DNA of 64,000 nt from Candidatus Krumholzibacteriota bacterium (GCA_016933255.1 JAFGBF010000016.1:1-64000); one strand, 5' to 3'; shown: positions 49,393-59,292, counted from the first letter of the stretch. Notes: generated by a model not told the origin, from the letters alone. Program-made: numbers and translations.

Positions 49393-52386
49393 ATGCTGAC
49401 ACGCGCGAAGGTCAAAGAAAACCCACAGAAGTTCGTCAGCTTGCCCCAGATAAGGATTATCGAACTTGTCAGTCTTTTCATCATCGTATATATAGCCAAG
49501 GAGATAGCGGGGTTCAACTTCAGTACGAGCCTGGTCATAGTAATATTTCTCGGTTCGACCTTCATCAATCTTTTTCTCACGGGATTTGAACCGTTAATCC
49601 TGAAATGTCAGAAAAATAATCTTCTCAGTGATAATTTTCTGTCCTGGGCCACGATCTTTGTCGATTTTGCAACTGTGATGACCCTTGTATATTTTACGGG
49701 AACCGTGGAAAGTCCGTTTATCTTCGTTCTGGTAGTGCCTCTCTTTTTCGCGGGAAGATTGCTGCCCGCTATGAAAGCGGGAACAGTTGTCACCGGAGCG
49801 ACGATTTCTGTCATGGCGCTTCTTGCTTATCTCGAGTTCAAGGGCTTTATCCCCCATTATTCGTGTTTTCCCGGCTATGAAGGCAGTAAGGCAGATCCAA
49901 ACTATATCTCGGGCGGCCTTCTTGTGATCGGCGGGTTCATGTGTCTCATGACATATCTCTTCGCCACATTTTACGACAATTTCGACATATACTTTAAAAG
50001 GGCCGAAGACAAACTGATAAGTTCGCAGAAGCGGATTGTGGAACTTGCGAGGCTGTATGATATCAGCCTCGGGATCAATTCGGTAATCAGCCTCGATACG
50101 CTTCTTAAGATGGTATGCAAGGAGATGACTCTTCTTGTCCGCCGGCCGTGGGCGGCAGTGCTCCTCGTCAACAAGAAAAAAGAAATCACCAATTTTGTCG
50201 AATTGGGCGAACTTGGCGTCGTGAGCGTGAAACACGACGGAAGATATAATGATGATAAACTGTTTCTCGAGATCATTAAACATAACGACGGTTTCTCGAT
50301 CGAAAATATATCAGAAGAGAGGATCTTTAAAAAATCGCAGATCGTCGCGGGGAAAAACCTGGTGCCGTTTCTGTCGGTACCTGTGATATCGACCAAAGAG
50401 CGGATCGGCGTGCTGCTTGTCTCCGACCAGAATCCGAGGCCGTTTACCCATGAAGATGTAAGGCTCTTAACGATACTTTCAGGCCAGGTCGCCACCGCGA
50501 TAGAGAAAAGCCGGCTCTATGAAGTCATGAATTCGAGGATAGACAGGATAGAACATGAGAATGACAGGCTCGAAGGAGCAAACATCCTGAAGACAGGTTA
50601 TATCTCCCACCTGTCTCACGAATTCAGAACTCCGCTGACATCTATAAAAGCATATGTCGAATCATTGAAAGACCATATAGATGATCCCGACTTCAAGGAA
50701 AAGAAGGATTTTCTCGAAGTAGTATCGAACGAGACTGACAGGTTGATAAGAATGGTAAGCAAGGTGCTCGATGTCTCGAAAATAGAGTTCGGACAGAGGC
50801 AGCTTAAAAGAAACATATTTGATCTTAAGAAAGTCGTCGATGAAGTCGATTCTTCCCTGCAGCCGTGCCTGCAGGACAAAAAACTGAATCTCATCAAAAT
50901 GATCCCGGATGAGCTTCCAATGGTCGATGGGGACGAAGATCTCATCAAACAGGTCTTCATAAATATCATTGGAAACGCGGTGAAGTATTCATCTGCGGGA
51001 GAGAGGATATTTGTAGAAGCTAATGAGGATGCAGTCTCTATCAGAGTAACAATAAGAGATGAAGGTATGGGGATCCCCGAGGACGACCTTAAAAACATAT
51101 TCAAACAGTTCTATCAGGTCGGAAAAGGTCTGGGAGACGGCGTAGGGCTTGGGCTTGCGATAGTGAAAAATATTATTGAGCAGCACGGAGGAACGATTCA
51201 GGTGACAAGTGAAATGGGCAAGGGGAGCCGGTTCACTTTTTCGCTGCCGAAAGAACATCATTTCAACGATCTGCTCGGCTTCCTCTTCGGAGCGGGAGAA
51301 GCCGAAGAAGAGATCAAAGAAATATTCAGGCTTACCGTTATCGTGGTCGCCGAGATGCTTTCCGCAAAGATCGTCTCTCTCATGCTGATAGATCAGGAAA
51401 GAAAAGAGCTGTATATCAAGAACGCGTACGGACTGGATGAGGAGATCGTAGAAAAATCCAGGGTAAAACTCGGAAGAAGCATTGCCGGAAAAGTAGCGGA
51501 ATCGGGGGAACCGCTGCTGATTGAAAATGTCGAGGAACTGGGGATAGCCGGAAATGCGAACAAACCGCAGTATGAGACGAAATCGCTGATAAGCGTCCCG
51601 CTCGTAATGGGATCAACCATAATAGGAGTTATAAACGTCAATAACAAGACGTCTGGTAAATCATTCAGCGAAGATGACCTACAGCTTCTAATAAGCCTCA
51701 GCCAGCGGTTTTCCAAAATACTCGACAGGATCAGGACGACGGAGGATATCCCGGCTTTTGTGGAGGAGACGATCGTCTCGCTTCGTTCTCTCCAGGAGAT
51801 ATGCAGTAAAGACAAGGGCGGCCTTAAACGAAAAGCCGTCAGTTGGGCGATCAAGATGGCCAGGAAGATGATGCTCAGCGAAAAAGAAATACAGGTCATA
51901 CAATATGTGGCGAGTATTCATGATGTGGGGATGACGACGATCAGCGAGGATATCCTTAATAAGACCCTTGAACTGACTCCAAAAGAGATCGACGAGATAA
52001 GGCACCATCCGCAGCGTGGAGCCGAGATCCTCAGGCCCCTCGAGTTTGTCGAGCTGGTAAGCCAGATAATGCTGTCCCATCATGAAAGGATCGATGGGAA
52101 GGGGTATCCAATGGGGTTGAAAGGTGATCAGATCCCGGTAGGAGCGAAGATCCTTTCGATCCTGGATGCTTATGTCTCGATGATCAGCACAAAACCGTTC
52201 CGGAGGCAGCTTGCTATCGAGGAGTCTATCGAAGAACTGATCATAAATGCCGGTTTGCAGTTTGATGTGAAAGCTGTTTCAGCGTTTATAGAAGTTCTTA
52301 TGGATGAAGGATATATAGACATCGAAAAGTACACGTCGTTTTCAGACAGATTGAGATTCGGCGGAAAACACAAGACGATTTCGTAA
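49393..52386 (+). CDS. Membrane histidine kinase fused to GAF and HD-GYP domains (protein 1)
   Basis: 997 residues. Residues 20-190 carry about six helices; GAF (220-370), HisKA with His409 in HLSHEFRTPLTSIKAYVESL, HATPase (NIIGNAVKYSSAGE; GVGLGLAIVKNIIEQHGG), a second GAF (640-780), and a C-terminal HD-GYP region (820-990) with His843-Asp844 in IHDVGM, SHHERIDGKGYPMGL and AKILSILDAY. The family form is HDIGK; here Lys is Met. Fusion of a complete kinase to an HD-GYP c-di-GMP phosphodiesterase in one chain is unusual. It is 17 bp before a paralogue of the same layout. Confidence 0.87.
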   Translation: MLTRAKVKENPQKFVSLPQIRIIELVSLFIIVYIAKEIAGFNFSTSLVIVIFLGSTFINLFLTGFEPLILKCQKNNLLSDNFLSWATIFVDFATVMTLVYFTGTVESPFIFVLVVPLFFAGRLLPAMKAGTVVTGATISVMALLAYLEFKGFIPHYSCFPGYEGSKADPNYISGGLLVIGGFMCLMTYLFATFYDNFDIYFKRAEDKLISSQKRIVELARLYDISLGINSVISLDTLLKMVCKEMTLLVRRPWAAVLLVNKKKEITNFVELGELGVVSVKHDGRYNDDKLFLEIIKHNDGFSIENISEERIFKKSQIVAGKNLVPFLSVPVISTKERIGVLLVSDQNPRPFTHEDVRLLTILSGQVATAIEKSRLYEVMNSRIDRIEHENDRLEGANILKTGYISHLSHEFRTPLTSIKAYVESLKDHIDDPDFKEKKDFLEVVSNETDRLIRMVSKVLDVSKIEFGQRQLKRNIFDLKKVVDEVDSSLQPCLQDKKLNLIKMIPDELPMVDGDEDLIKQVFINIIGNAVKYSSAGERIFVEANEDAVSIRVTIRDEGMGIPEDDLKNIFKQFYQVGKGLGDGVGLGLAIVKNIIEQHGGTIQVTSEMGKGSRFTFSLPKEHHFNDLLGFLFGAGEAEEEIKEIFRLTVIVVAEMLSAKIVSLMLIDQERKELYIKNAYGLDEEIVEKSRVKLGRSIAGKVAESGEPLLIENVEELGIAGNANKPQYETKSLISVPLVMGSTIIGVINVNNKTSGKSFSEDDLQLLISLSQRFSKILDRIRTTEDIPAFVEETIVSLRSLQEICSKDKGGLKRKAVSWAIKMARKMMLSEKEIQVIQYVASIHDVGMTTISEDILNKTLELTPKEIDEIRHHPQRGAEILRPLEFVELVSQIMLSHHERIDGKGYPMGLKGDQIPVGAKILSILDAYVSMISTKPFRRQLAIEESIEELIINAGLQFDVKAVSAFIEVLMDEGYIDIEKYTSFSDRLRFGGKHKTIS

Positions 52387-52403
52387 GGCGAAAGGATATC
52401 CCG

Positions 52404-55400
52404 ATGTTTAGATCGGGTGCTGAAAATATTTTTACTGGCGACGGGGGATCTCTGACCTATGTTTTCCTGATCGTCTTTCTTACTCTCTTCTCCGTCTACA
52501 GGATCGTCTCTGTAATGCAGAGCAAAAGCGGCTCTGCTGTGCGCAGACTGAGTGCCGGAGTAGCGCTGGTCTCGATATCGAGGATAGTGAACGCTTCGGT
52601 CTTCTCTCGTGCTCAAGAAGGATTCCCGATCATATCGTCCCTGTTATCGATAATCGGTTTTTATCTCCTGATGGCGGTGATGTCGTCAGGCAGGAGAAGC
52701 GATGATCTGTCATTATGGAATAAAGGCATACTGGTTTCGGCTGCCGTTGCGGGTCTGTTGATCGGCGGGGTCGTTCATTTCGCGATAATAGGAAATATCG
52801 TGATCCTGTCGATATTATTTTCATGTTCGACTTTTGCGCCCGTGGGAGTAATGGCCGGCTACTTTTTCGAAAAAAAGAAGATCGGATCACCTGTCCCGGG
52901 GCTTTTTGCGATTTCAGCTTCAATGCTTATGATATCGACCGTAATGATGAGTCTCAGGGCTTCCGGAGCAATCGGACCGGATCCTTTCTGGGGTCAGCTT
53001 TTCTCCATCATAGATGTCGCGGGATTTTTCCTTTTTCTTGCCTCGTTTACCGGCGAAAACTCCAAAACCGGGTCCGGTCAGGATCTGAAAGTCACTCAGC
53101 CACGTGTGGTCGAGCTTTTAAAAAGTTCAGATGTGATCTCCGGCACTGCGGCCGAAGGCAAACAACTTGTTGATATAAGCCTGAAGGTGATCAGTGACGA
53201 AGGGTCTCAGAGTATATACAAGAGTATAGCGGAAGTTCTCCGTGAAGAAACGGGAGCTGATTTTGTACATATAAGGACTATCATGAAATCCAGAGAAAAG
53301 CTCGAACTGAGGGCCTTTGCGTCAGAATCTGGAGAAAACATCTCTCCTCAATTTTCGAACAGCATAAGCAAATCCAGGATCCTCAGCCTCTGCAGCGACG
53401 ACAATGCCGCGGGGTACGGGTACAAGCTTGATAAAAAGGTGCTTTCCGATGATGCCGGTTCCTTTGTTCCGAAAGATTGCGACTGGAAAAACGGATTCCT
53501 GCTTTTAATGCCGGTAAAGTTCGAGGGGGTCCTCACGGCGGTGATCACTGCCGGGTTCTTCGAAGAGAATGTTGTCTCTGCCACAAGAAGCATGTGGATA
53601 TATTCGAACAATATTGTCGAACTCAGAGCACGGGAAAACTTCAAGGCCATTATTAAAAATGCCCGGAAAGAACTCTCCTTCGTCAAGGATGAACTTGAGA
53701 CTGCTAACCAGCTCAAGTCGAATTTTCTCTCCATCGTCTCACATGAGCTTCGGACTCCTCTGACTTCGGTCAAGGCATATTCTGAGACTCTGCTGGACAA
53801 CATCGAAACGATCGAAAACGATACGACCAGAAACTTCCTTAATGTAATGGGCGAGGAAACAGACAGGGTCATCAAGCAGGTCGACAATATTCTCAATTAC
53901 TCAAGTATGGAGAACGGCCGGCTGTCAGTTGAGAAGTCATCGTGCAATCTCAACAGGCTTATCAGGCTGGCCGTCGAAGAACTCGATAAAGATTTCCTCG
54001 ACGGCAAGATCGAGAATATAGTCAAACTTCCCGATCACGACGTCTTTATCGATGCCGATGAGGGGCTGATCAAACAGCTGCTTGTCAATCTTGTTGGCAA
54101 CGCGGTCAAGTTCACTCCCGAGATGGGAAAAGTGATCATATCGCTTGAAGAGGAAGCATCGGCCGCCCGCATAGTCGTACAGGATACCGGGAGCGGAATA
54201 CCTGAAGAGCAGCTGGAAAAGATCTTTGAAAGGTTCCATCAGGTCGACGCGACCAATACGCGTGAATATGGCGGATCGGGACTGGGTCTTGCGATATGCA
54301 AAAACATCACCGAGTGGCATGACGGCAGGATATGGGTCGAAAACGTCAAGGACTCAGGCGCAAAATTCGTAATAATCCTTCCGATGAAAGATATTATTGT
54401 AAGGCAGGCTTCTTCGTCCGGGAATATAGGGTCGGTACGGTTTGAAAGAGAAAGATACCTTTCTCTCCTTGTCGAGATGTTATCTGAATTCATGCAGGCC
54501 AGGAAAGCCTCTATCATGGCGTATGATGAGGACAAGAATGTCTTGAGAGTCATAGCCGCCAAAGGTCTTAACGCGGAATTTGTACAGAATACCAGGGTCG
54601 AGACCGGGGAAAGGATCGCCGGCCGCGTATTCGTAGAGGGAGAGTCCGTCCATGTCTTTGATATTGAGATGGACGACAGAGTCGGAAGGGCTAACAATAG
54701 TGCGTATTACGGGACAGGTTCATTTATATCCACGCCTGTCAAGGATTCCGGGAAGGTGATAGGCGTCCTCAACGTAAGCGATCACGTCGATGGACGGGAA
54801 TTCACGAAAGCCGACAGGGAGATTCTCGAAGCATTCAGCTCCATTATCGGAAGGATGATGAAGAAGCTTGAAGCCTATGAAAAGGTCTCTTACAACTTTG
54901 AAAAAGTAAAAGACGCCATGAGAAGCATCCTGTATATGAGAGAAGGACTTGGAAGCAGAAACCTTGTCAATTATACTCTGATAGCGCTTGCTGTCGCCGA
55001 AAGGATCGGGCTTTCGGAAGAATCGAAGATCGCGTTGAGAATGGGTATGAATATGTATGACCTGGGGATGATGAAGGTGCCCCGAAGCATCCGGGTCAAA
55101 AAAGAAGAACTTACGAATCGTGAAAAGAAGAAATTGATAGACCACCCGAATATTGGATTCTCGCTTTTATCGCCGATGGGGATCGACGAGCGCATCATGA
55201 AGATGGTTTACTGCCATCACGAGTACTATGACGGAAGCGGATACCCGGAAGGGCTTGTCAGGGAAGAGATCCCGATAGAAGCAAGGATAGTGGCTGTCGT
55301 GGATTCATTCAGGGCGCTTGTCTCCCAGGGTCCTTACAGGAGAACTTATACCCTTGATGAGGCGAAGAACGAGGTGATCAGAGGGTCGGGGACAAAATTC

Positions 55401-55565
55401 GATCCAAAGATAGTAGGCGCATTCATCAAAGCTCTTAATGATTCCGGAGCCAGGGTGGATGACGGTGATTTTTATCTCGATGTGATCGAGAAAGAACTTG
55501 AGGAAATAAGAAGAGAAAACAGGAAAAAATATAATAATGAAAAAATGAAGGAGGAGATTACATGA
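52404..55565 (+). CDS. Membrane histidine kinase fused to GAF and degenerate HD-GYP (protein 2)
   Basis: 1053 residues, same plan as the preceding gene: about seven helices (10-220), GAF-like region (255-400), HisKA with His447 in IVSHELRTPLTSVKAYSETL, HATPase (NLVGNAVKFTPEMG; GGSGLGLAICKNITEWHDG), GAF (680-820), HD-GYP-like (860-1030). The HD position reads MNMYDLGMMKVP: Tyr885 replaces the metal-binding His, while CHHEYYDGSGYPEGL is kept. Loss of that His should abolish phosphodiesterase activity; it may bind c-di-GMP or partner the first protein. Its stop overlaps the receiver ATG (ATGA). Confidence 0.87.
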   Translation: MFRSGAENIFTGDGGSLTYVFLIVFLTLFSVYRIVSVMQSKSGSAVRRLSAGVALVSISRIVNASVFSRAQEGFPIISSLLSIIGFYLLMAVMSSGRRSDDLSLWNKGILVSAAVAGLLIGGVVHFAIIGNIVILSILFSCSTFAPVGVMAGYFFEKKKIGSPVPGLFAISASMLMISTVMMSLRASGAIGPDPFWGQLFSIIDVAGFFLFLASFTGENSKTGSGQDLKVTQPRVVELLKSSDVISGTAAEGKQLVDISLKVISDEGSQSIYKSIAEVLREETGADFVHIRTIMKSREKLELRAFASESGENISPQFSNSISKSRILSLCSDDNAAGYGYKLDKKVLSDDAGSFVPKDCDWKNGFLLLMPVKFEGVLTAVITAGFFEENVVSATRSMWIYSNNIVELRARENFKAIIKNARKELSFVKDELETANQLKSNFLSIVSHELRTPLTSVKAYSETLLDNIETIENDTTRNFLNVMGEETDRVIKQVDNILNYSSMENGRLSVEKSSCNLNRLIRLAVEELDKDFLDGKIENIVKLPDHDVFIDADEGLIKQLLVNLVGNAVKFTPEMGKVIISLEEEASAARIVVQDTGSGIPEEQLEKIFERFHQVDATNTREYGGSGLGLAICKNITEWHDGRIWVENVKDSGAKFVIILPMKDIIVRQASSSGNIGSVRFERERYLSLLVEMLSEFMQARKASIMAYDEDKNVLRVIAAKGLNAEFVQNTRVETGERIAGRVFVEGESVHVFDIEMDDRVGRANNSAYYGTGSFISTPVKDSGKVIGVLNVSDHVDGREFTKADREILEAFSSIIGRMMKKLEAYEKVSYNFEKVKDAMRSILYMREGLGSRNLVNYTLIALAVAERIGLSEESKIALRMGMNMYDLGMMKVPRSIRVKKEELTNREKKKLIDHPNIGFSLLSPMGIDERIMKMVYCHHEYYDGSGYPEGLVREEIPIEARIVAVVDSFRALVSQGPYRRTYTLDEAKNEVIRGSGTKFDPKIVGAFIKALNDSGARVDDGDFYLDVIEKELEEIRRENRKKYNNEKMKEEIT

Positions 55566-55939
55566 GCAAGGGCAAGATTCTTGTCGTTGACGATGAGATC
55601 AACATAACGCAGATCCTTGAATTCAGTATCGGTTCGGAAGGGTACCAGGTGATCACCGCGTCAAATGGTGAAGAGGCCGTAGATGTCGCAAAGCGGGAAC
55701 AGCCCAACCTTATCATCCTCGACATTATGATGCCGAAGATCGACGGCTATGAAGCCTGCCGTATAATCAAAGCCAATCCGCTGACGAAAAATATTCCGGT
55801 CATTCTTCTCACTGCAAAAGGAAGAGATATAGATAAAAGGCTGGGATACGAGGTGGGCGCGACAGACTATATCATGAAACCTTTCAGTCCTACTCAGCTG
55901 ATCGAAAGGATCCAGGAACTTCTTGTCAATGCAAGATGA
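55562..55939 (+). CDS. Single-domain response regulator (CheY-like)
   Basis: 125 residues, a receiver only. ILVVDDEINITQILEF, phospho-acceptor Asp54 in LIILDIMMPKIDGYEA, VILLTAKGRD, and the switch Lys in DYIMKPFSPTQL. No output domain, so it would work by protein contact or as a phosphate shuttle among the operon's kinases. Its ATG overlaps the stop of kinase/HD-GYP protein 2, which suggests a fixed ratio. Last gene of the sigma54-type operon. Confidence 0.93.
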   Translation: MSKGKILVVDDEINITQILEFSIGSEGYQVITASNGEEAVDVAKREQPNLIILDIMMPKIDGYEACRIIKANPLTKNIPVILLTAKGRDIDKRLGYEVGATDYIMKPFSPTQLIERIQELLVNAR

Positions 55940-55979
55940 CGGATTATTGCCTGTCTAAGCTGCGGCGGAGCGGTTTTGC

Positions 55980-56022
55980 GGGCAGGAGCTGCTGCCGGAT
56001 CGGCAGATGCGGCTGCCTGCCC
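55980..56022 (+). terminator. Strong hairpin after the signalling operon
   Basis: GGGCAGG (55980-55986) pairs with CCTGCCC (56016-56022), enclosing CTGCC and GGCAG (55992-56006). No run of T follows directly, so intrinsic termination is only possible; a Rho-assisted end is equally likely. Confidence 0.4.
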
Positions 56023-56048
56023 ATGCAGCAGCAATTCTCCCTTTTAAG

Positions 56049-56077
56049 TTGTCGAATCGACCTTCGGATCATATAAT
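56049..56077 (+). promoter_or_regulatory. Promoter of priA, giving an almost leaderless message
   Basis: Perfect TATAAT (56072-56077), 17-bp spacer, TTGTCG (56049-56054). Start predicted near 56084, only about 4 nt before ATG at 56088. A longer frame begins at 56007 but would contain the promoter. Confidence 0.55.
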
Positions 56078-56087
56078 CCCCTGCACT

Positions 56088-58091
56088 ATGACAAGTCAGT
56101 CCAATGAAAGAGTATTTGCCGATATTGCCCTGCCGCTTCCGGTCGACAGACTCTTTACCTATAAGGTGCCGGGTGATATGGCAGAGAGCCTCGCGCCGGG
56201 ATGCCGCGTCGTTGTTCCTTTCGGAAAGAGGAATATCACGGGATATCTCATCTCCCTTCACGGCGTGAATGACGGAAAGTTCAAGATAAGATCGATTCTG
56301 AAGCAGGTCGATGAGCATCCTCTTCTGCACGGCGATCTCATGAAACTGGCCGAATGGATGTCTGAATATTATATCCATCCTATTGGAGAGATCCTGAGGG
56401 CGATGCTCCCCGCGGGAGTAAAAGGAAAAGGAAGGAAATCTTCCGGGCCTCGATCATCAGGGGATTTTCCTCCGGAAGCGGAGAACCCTGTCCTGGGAGA
56501 TGACCAGGGCTCGGCCTTTTCCGCCATTACTGATGCAGTCAGGAGATCTTCTGCGGAGACTTTTCTTCTGTACGGGGTAACCGGAAGCGGAAAGACCGAA
56601 GTATATATGCGTGCGATCAAAGAAGCTCTTTCTATCGGCAGGACGGCGCTGGTCCTTGTTCCCGAGATAGCCCTGATCCCGCAAGCCACGGCGAGGTTCA
56701 GACACAGATTTGGCGACCGGGTTGCGGTCCTGCACAGCAGGCTGACAGGTCCTCAGCGTTCATCAATATGGGAAAAAGCCTCGGCCGGAGAGATCGATGT
56801 GGTGATCGGGCCGAGATCGGCGGTCTTTGTGCCTCTGAAGGGGCTTGGTATCATTGTCGTCGATGAAGAGCAGGATTCTTCATTCAATCAGGAGGAGAAA
56901 CCGCATTACAGCGCTGTCGATGTCGCGAAATTCAGAGGAAAGAATGAAAATGCCGTAGTCGTACTCGGTTCAGCGACTCCCTCCCTGGAGAGTTATGACA
57001 GCGCCGTTCGAGGAGAGATCAGAAGTTTCCGGATCTCTTCGCGTCCTGCCGAGAGCATTCTTCCGCCGGTCGAAGTGATCGATATGCGGGGACGCGATGA
57101 GATCATATCGAGTGAACTGCTTGATGAGCTTGAACGGTGTGTCGGCAGGGGAGATCAGGCGATCGTTTTAATAAACAGGCGCGGACACGCCAATTATATC
57201 CAGTGCCGCAAATGCGGATGGATCGACAGATGCCCGAACTGTTCGATCTCACTTACTTATCATAGCAAGGGACACAGGCTTGTCTGTCATTATTGCGGGT
57301 TTTACCGCGGACTGCCTGAAAGATGCCCGAGGTGCGGAGATTTTAAGATCATCCAGAAGGGGGTCGGTTCGCAGAGGATCGAGATGGAACTGGGCAATCT
57401 TGTTCCTTCGGCGAGAATCCTCAGAATGGATCTTGATACTACTACGGGGAAAAAGGGCCACCTGGAGATCCTTGAAAGGTTTGGGAAAAAAGAGGCAGAA
57501 ATACTGCTGGGTACGAGGATGGTAGCAAAAGGGCATCACTACCCCGACGTAACCCTTGTAGGAGTGATCGCTGCCGATGCCGGGCTGAACTTTCCTGATT
57601 TCAGGGCAGCCGAACGCACCTTTCAGCTGCTTTCACAAGCGGCAGGAAGGACCGGAAGGGGCAGAAAAAGAGGTAATGTCATCATCCAGGCTTTTGCGCC
57701 GGAGCACTATCTATACGATTATCTCAAGACACACGATTTTGACGGGTTCGCCCGTAACGAACTGGAGCTTAGAAAACAGTTCAGATATCCTCCCGCGAGC
57801 AGGCTGATCCTTTTCACAGTATCATCGCGTTCTTCCCGTCTTGCGCTTGAGGCAGCAGATCGGGCTAAAGAGGAAATAGTGTCGAAGGGCATTATTGATG
57901 AGGATGATATCCTAGGCCCGACGCCTGCTGTCGTCGAAAAGCTGAGAGGACGATTCAGGTTTCTTCTGCTCGTAAGAGGGGTCGAAAAAGCGGTGGAAAA
58001 GCGAAGGCTCGTCGATATCTTTAAAAAAGAACTTGCCGAAAGAAAAGAAGCAGAGATCCAGTGGAATGTCGACCCGGCAGGCCTCTTTTAA
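56088..58091 (+). CDS. priA: Primosomal protein PriA (replication restart helicase)
   Basis: 667 residues. N-terminal DNA-binding domain (VFADIALPLPVDRLFTYKVP), Walker A GVTGSGKTEVYM, DEEQ helicase box in IIVVDEEQDSSF, VVLGSATPSLESY, eight zinc cysteines between residues 370 and 420 (YIQCRKCGWIDRCPNCSISL and CHYCGFYRGLPERCPRCGD), and GRTGRGRKRGNVIIQ. It reloads the replication fork helicase after collapse. ATG at 56088 is chosen because the family starts here and the promoter lies just upstream; the codons from 56007 encode no conserved residues. Confidence 0.95.
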   Translation: MTSQSNERVFADIALPLPVDRLFTYKVPGDMAESLAPGCRVVVPFGKRNITGYLISLHGVNDGKFKIRSILKQVDEHPLLHGDLMKLAEWMSEYYIHPIGEILRAMLPAGVKGKGRKSSGPRSSGDFPPEAENPVLGDDQGSAFSAITDAVRRSSAETFLLYGVTGSGKTEVYMRAIKEALSIGRTALVLVPEIALIPQATARFRHRFGDRVAVLHSRLTGPQRSSIWEKASAGEIDVVIGPRSAVFVPLKGLGIIVVDEEQDSSFNQEEKPHYSAVDVAKFRGKNENAVVVLGSATPSLESYDSAVRGEIRSFRISSRPAESILPPVEVIDMRGRDEIISSELLDELERCVGRGDQAIVLINRRGHANYIQCRKCGWIDRCPNCSISLTYHSKGHRLVCHYCGFYRGLPERCPRCGDFKIIQKGVGSQRIEMELGNLVPSARILRMDLDTTTGKKGHLEILERFGKKEAEILLGTRMVAKGHHYPDVTLVGVIAADAGLNFPDFRAAERTFQLLSQAAGRTGRGRKRGNVIIQAFAPEHYLYDYLKTHDFDGFARNELELRKQFRYPPASRLILFTVSSRSSRLALEAADRAKEEIVSKGIIDEDDILGPTPAVVEKLRGRFRFLLLVRGVEKAVEKRRLVDIFKKELAERKEAEIQWNVDPAGLF

Positions 58092-58126
58092 GCGGACTGT
58101 CCGGCCGTTGCCCGATCCGATACTTC

Positions 58127-58155
58127 TTGACATGGCAAAAAGTGATTGCTAATTT
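58127..58155 (+). promoter_or_regulatory. Sigma70-type promoter for the TPR lipoprotein
   Basis: Perfect TTGACA (58127-58132), 17-bp spacer, TAATTT (58150-58155) preceded by TGC (extended -10). A 6-bp hairpin (TGGAGC/GCTCCA) lies in the leader. Confidence 0.55.
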
Positions 58156-58231
58156 TCATCTGGTATTGGAGCGCTTACAAGCTCCACGGTCTTACCGTTC
58201 TCTTGCTGCAATTGAAGGAGGTATTTTGAGG

Positions 58232-59284
58232 ATGAGAAGAAATCGCGCGATTTTATCGCTTCTGGTTTTTATGCTTTTGGGGGTTTTTGCGTGCAAAAGC
58301 GTTGAGACCACGAGCGCCATGCTTCATAACCAGACCAAGAATTTCGATAAGGCGATCGAAATGGCGAACCTTGCTCTCGAGAAAAAACCGGATGACGCAG
58401 AAGCATATTTTCAGCTCGGTATTTCGTACAGTTATACAGGCAAGATGAGGATGGCCTACGATTCGTTTAAAAAGGCGGCCGAACTCGATCCAAAGAAAGA
58501 AAAACTGGTTATTCAGAATATCGCTTCAAACTGGGCAAAACATTACAACCTGGGGATCAATGAGCTTCAGGCCGACAATTACGAGGGTGCCGCGAATGAA
58601 TTTTTTGAAGCGACAGAATCAGACCCCGAGAAGGTAAAGAGCTGGTTCAACCTCGCGATGGTCTACAATCACCTTTCAACGACCGACAGCACTTATCTGG
58701 AGCCTTCCTTTGAGGCAGCCGACCAGTTGATGGAAAAGGTCACAGATTCCGATCCTGATTACAGCAAGGCCCTTGCCCTTGCCGGAAGGATCATGGTCAA
58801 GCGCGGAGAAGATGAAAAAGCTGTAGAGATATTGACAAGACTCCTTCTCTTCGATCCTACCAAGGCTGAGACGGTCGAGATCATGGGAAATGATTATCTT
58901 GACCAGGATAATTATGAAGCAGCGATAAGGCTCTATGAGCTGGCTATTGACGGGTATATTCGCGCCGAGACGACAAGTGCCGATGTCTATTATAACATCG
59001 GGATCTGCTATCTGCAGACAAAGGACTATTTGAAAGCCGCAGATGCTTATCAGCACGTAATAGCGCTTGAGCCTGACAACAAACGCGCGCACTACAGTCT
59101 TCTGCTTGTTTACTATCAGGGTGAACTGTGGGAAGAGGTCATCCTTCAGGGACAGAAGTATACTACCGAGATAGCTCCCGAAGATCCGGGCGGATGGCAG
59201 ATCCTCGGGCTTACGTACGGTAAAAAACAGATGAAGACCATGGCTGAAAAAGCAATGGAAAAATATCTGGAACTTACTCAATAA
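58232..59284 (+). CDS. TPR lipoprotein
   Basis: 350 residues. Signal peptide with lipid attachment site (SLLVFMLLGVFAC-KS; Phe at -2 is atypical), then about eight TPR motifs from residue 45 (DKAIEMANLALEKKPDDAEA; AYDSFKKAAELDPKKEK; AADAYQHVIALEPDNKRAHY). Likely periplasmic, inner face of the outer membrane, as a protein-binding scaffold. The ATG at 58232 follows AAGGAGG; an in-frame TTG at 58226 is closer to the site and could be used instead. Single gene between priA and rho. Confidence 0.85.
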   Translation: MRRNRAILSLLVFMLLGVFACKSVETTSAMLHNQTKNFDKAIEMANLALEKKPDDAEAYFQLGISYSYTGKMRMAYDSFKKAAELDPKKEKLVIQNIASNWAKHYNLGINELQADNYEGAANEFFEATESDPEKVKSWFNLAMVYNHLSTTDSTYLEPSFEAADQLMEKVTDSDPDYSKALALAGRIMVKRGEDEKAVEILTRLLLFDPTKAETVEIMGNDYLDQDNYEAAIRLYELAIDGYIRAETTSADVYYNIGICYLQTKDYLKAADAYQHVIALEPDNKRAHYSLLLVYYQGELWEEVILQGQKYTTEIAPEDPGGWQILGLTYGKKQMKTMAEKAMEKYLELTQ

Positions 59285-59292
59285 AATCATGT

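Noticed and set aside
58132-58150. TGGCA ... ATTGC near the TPR lipoprotein promoter as sigma54
   Set aside because: Spacing is two bases too long; a perfect TTGACA with extended -10 explains the region.
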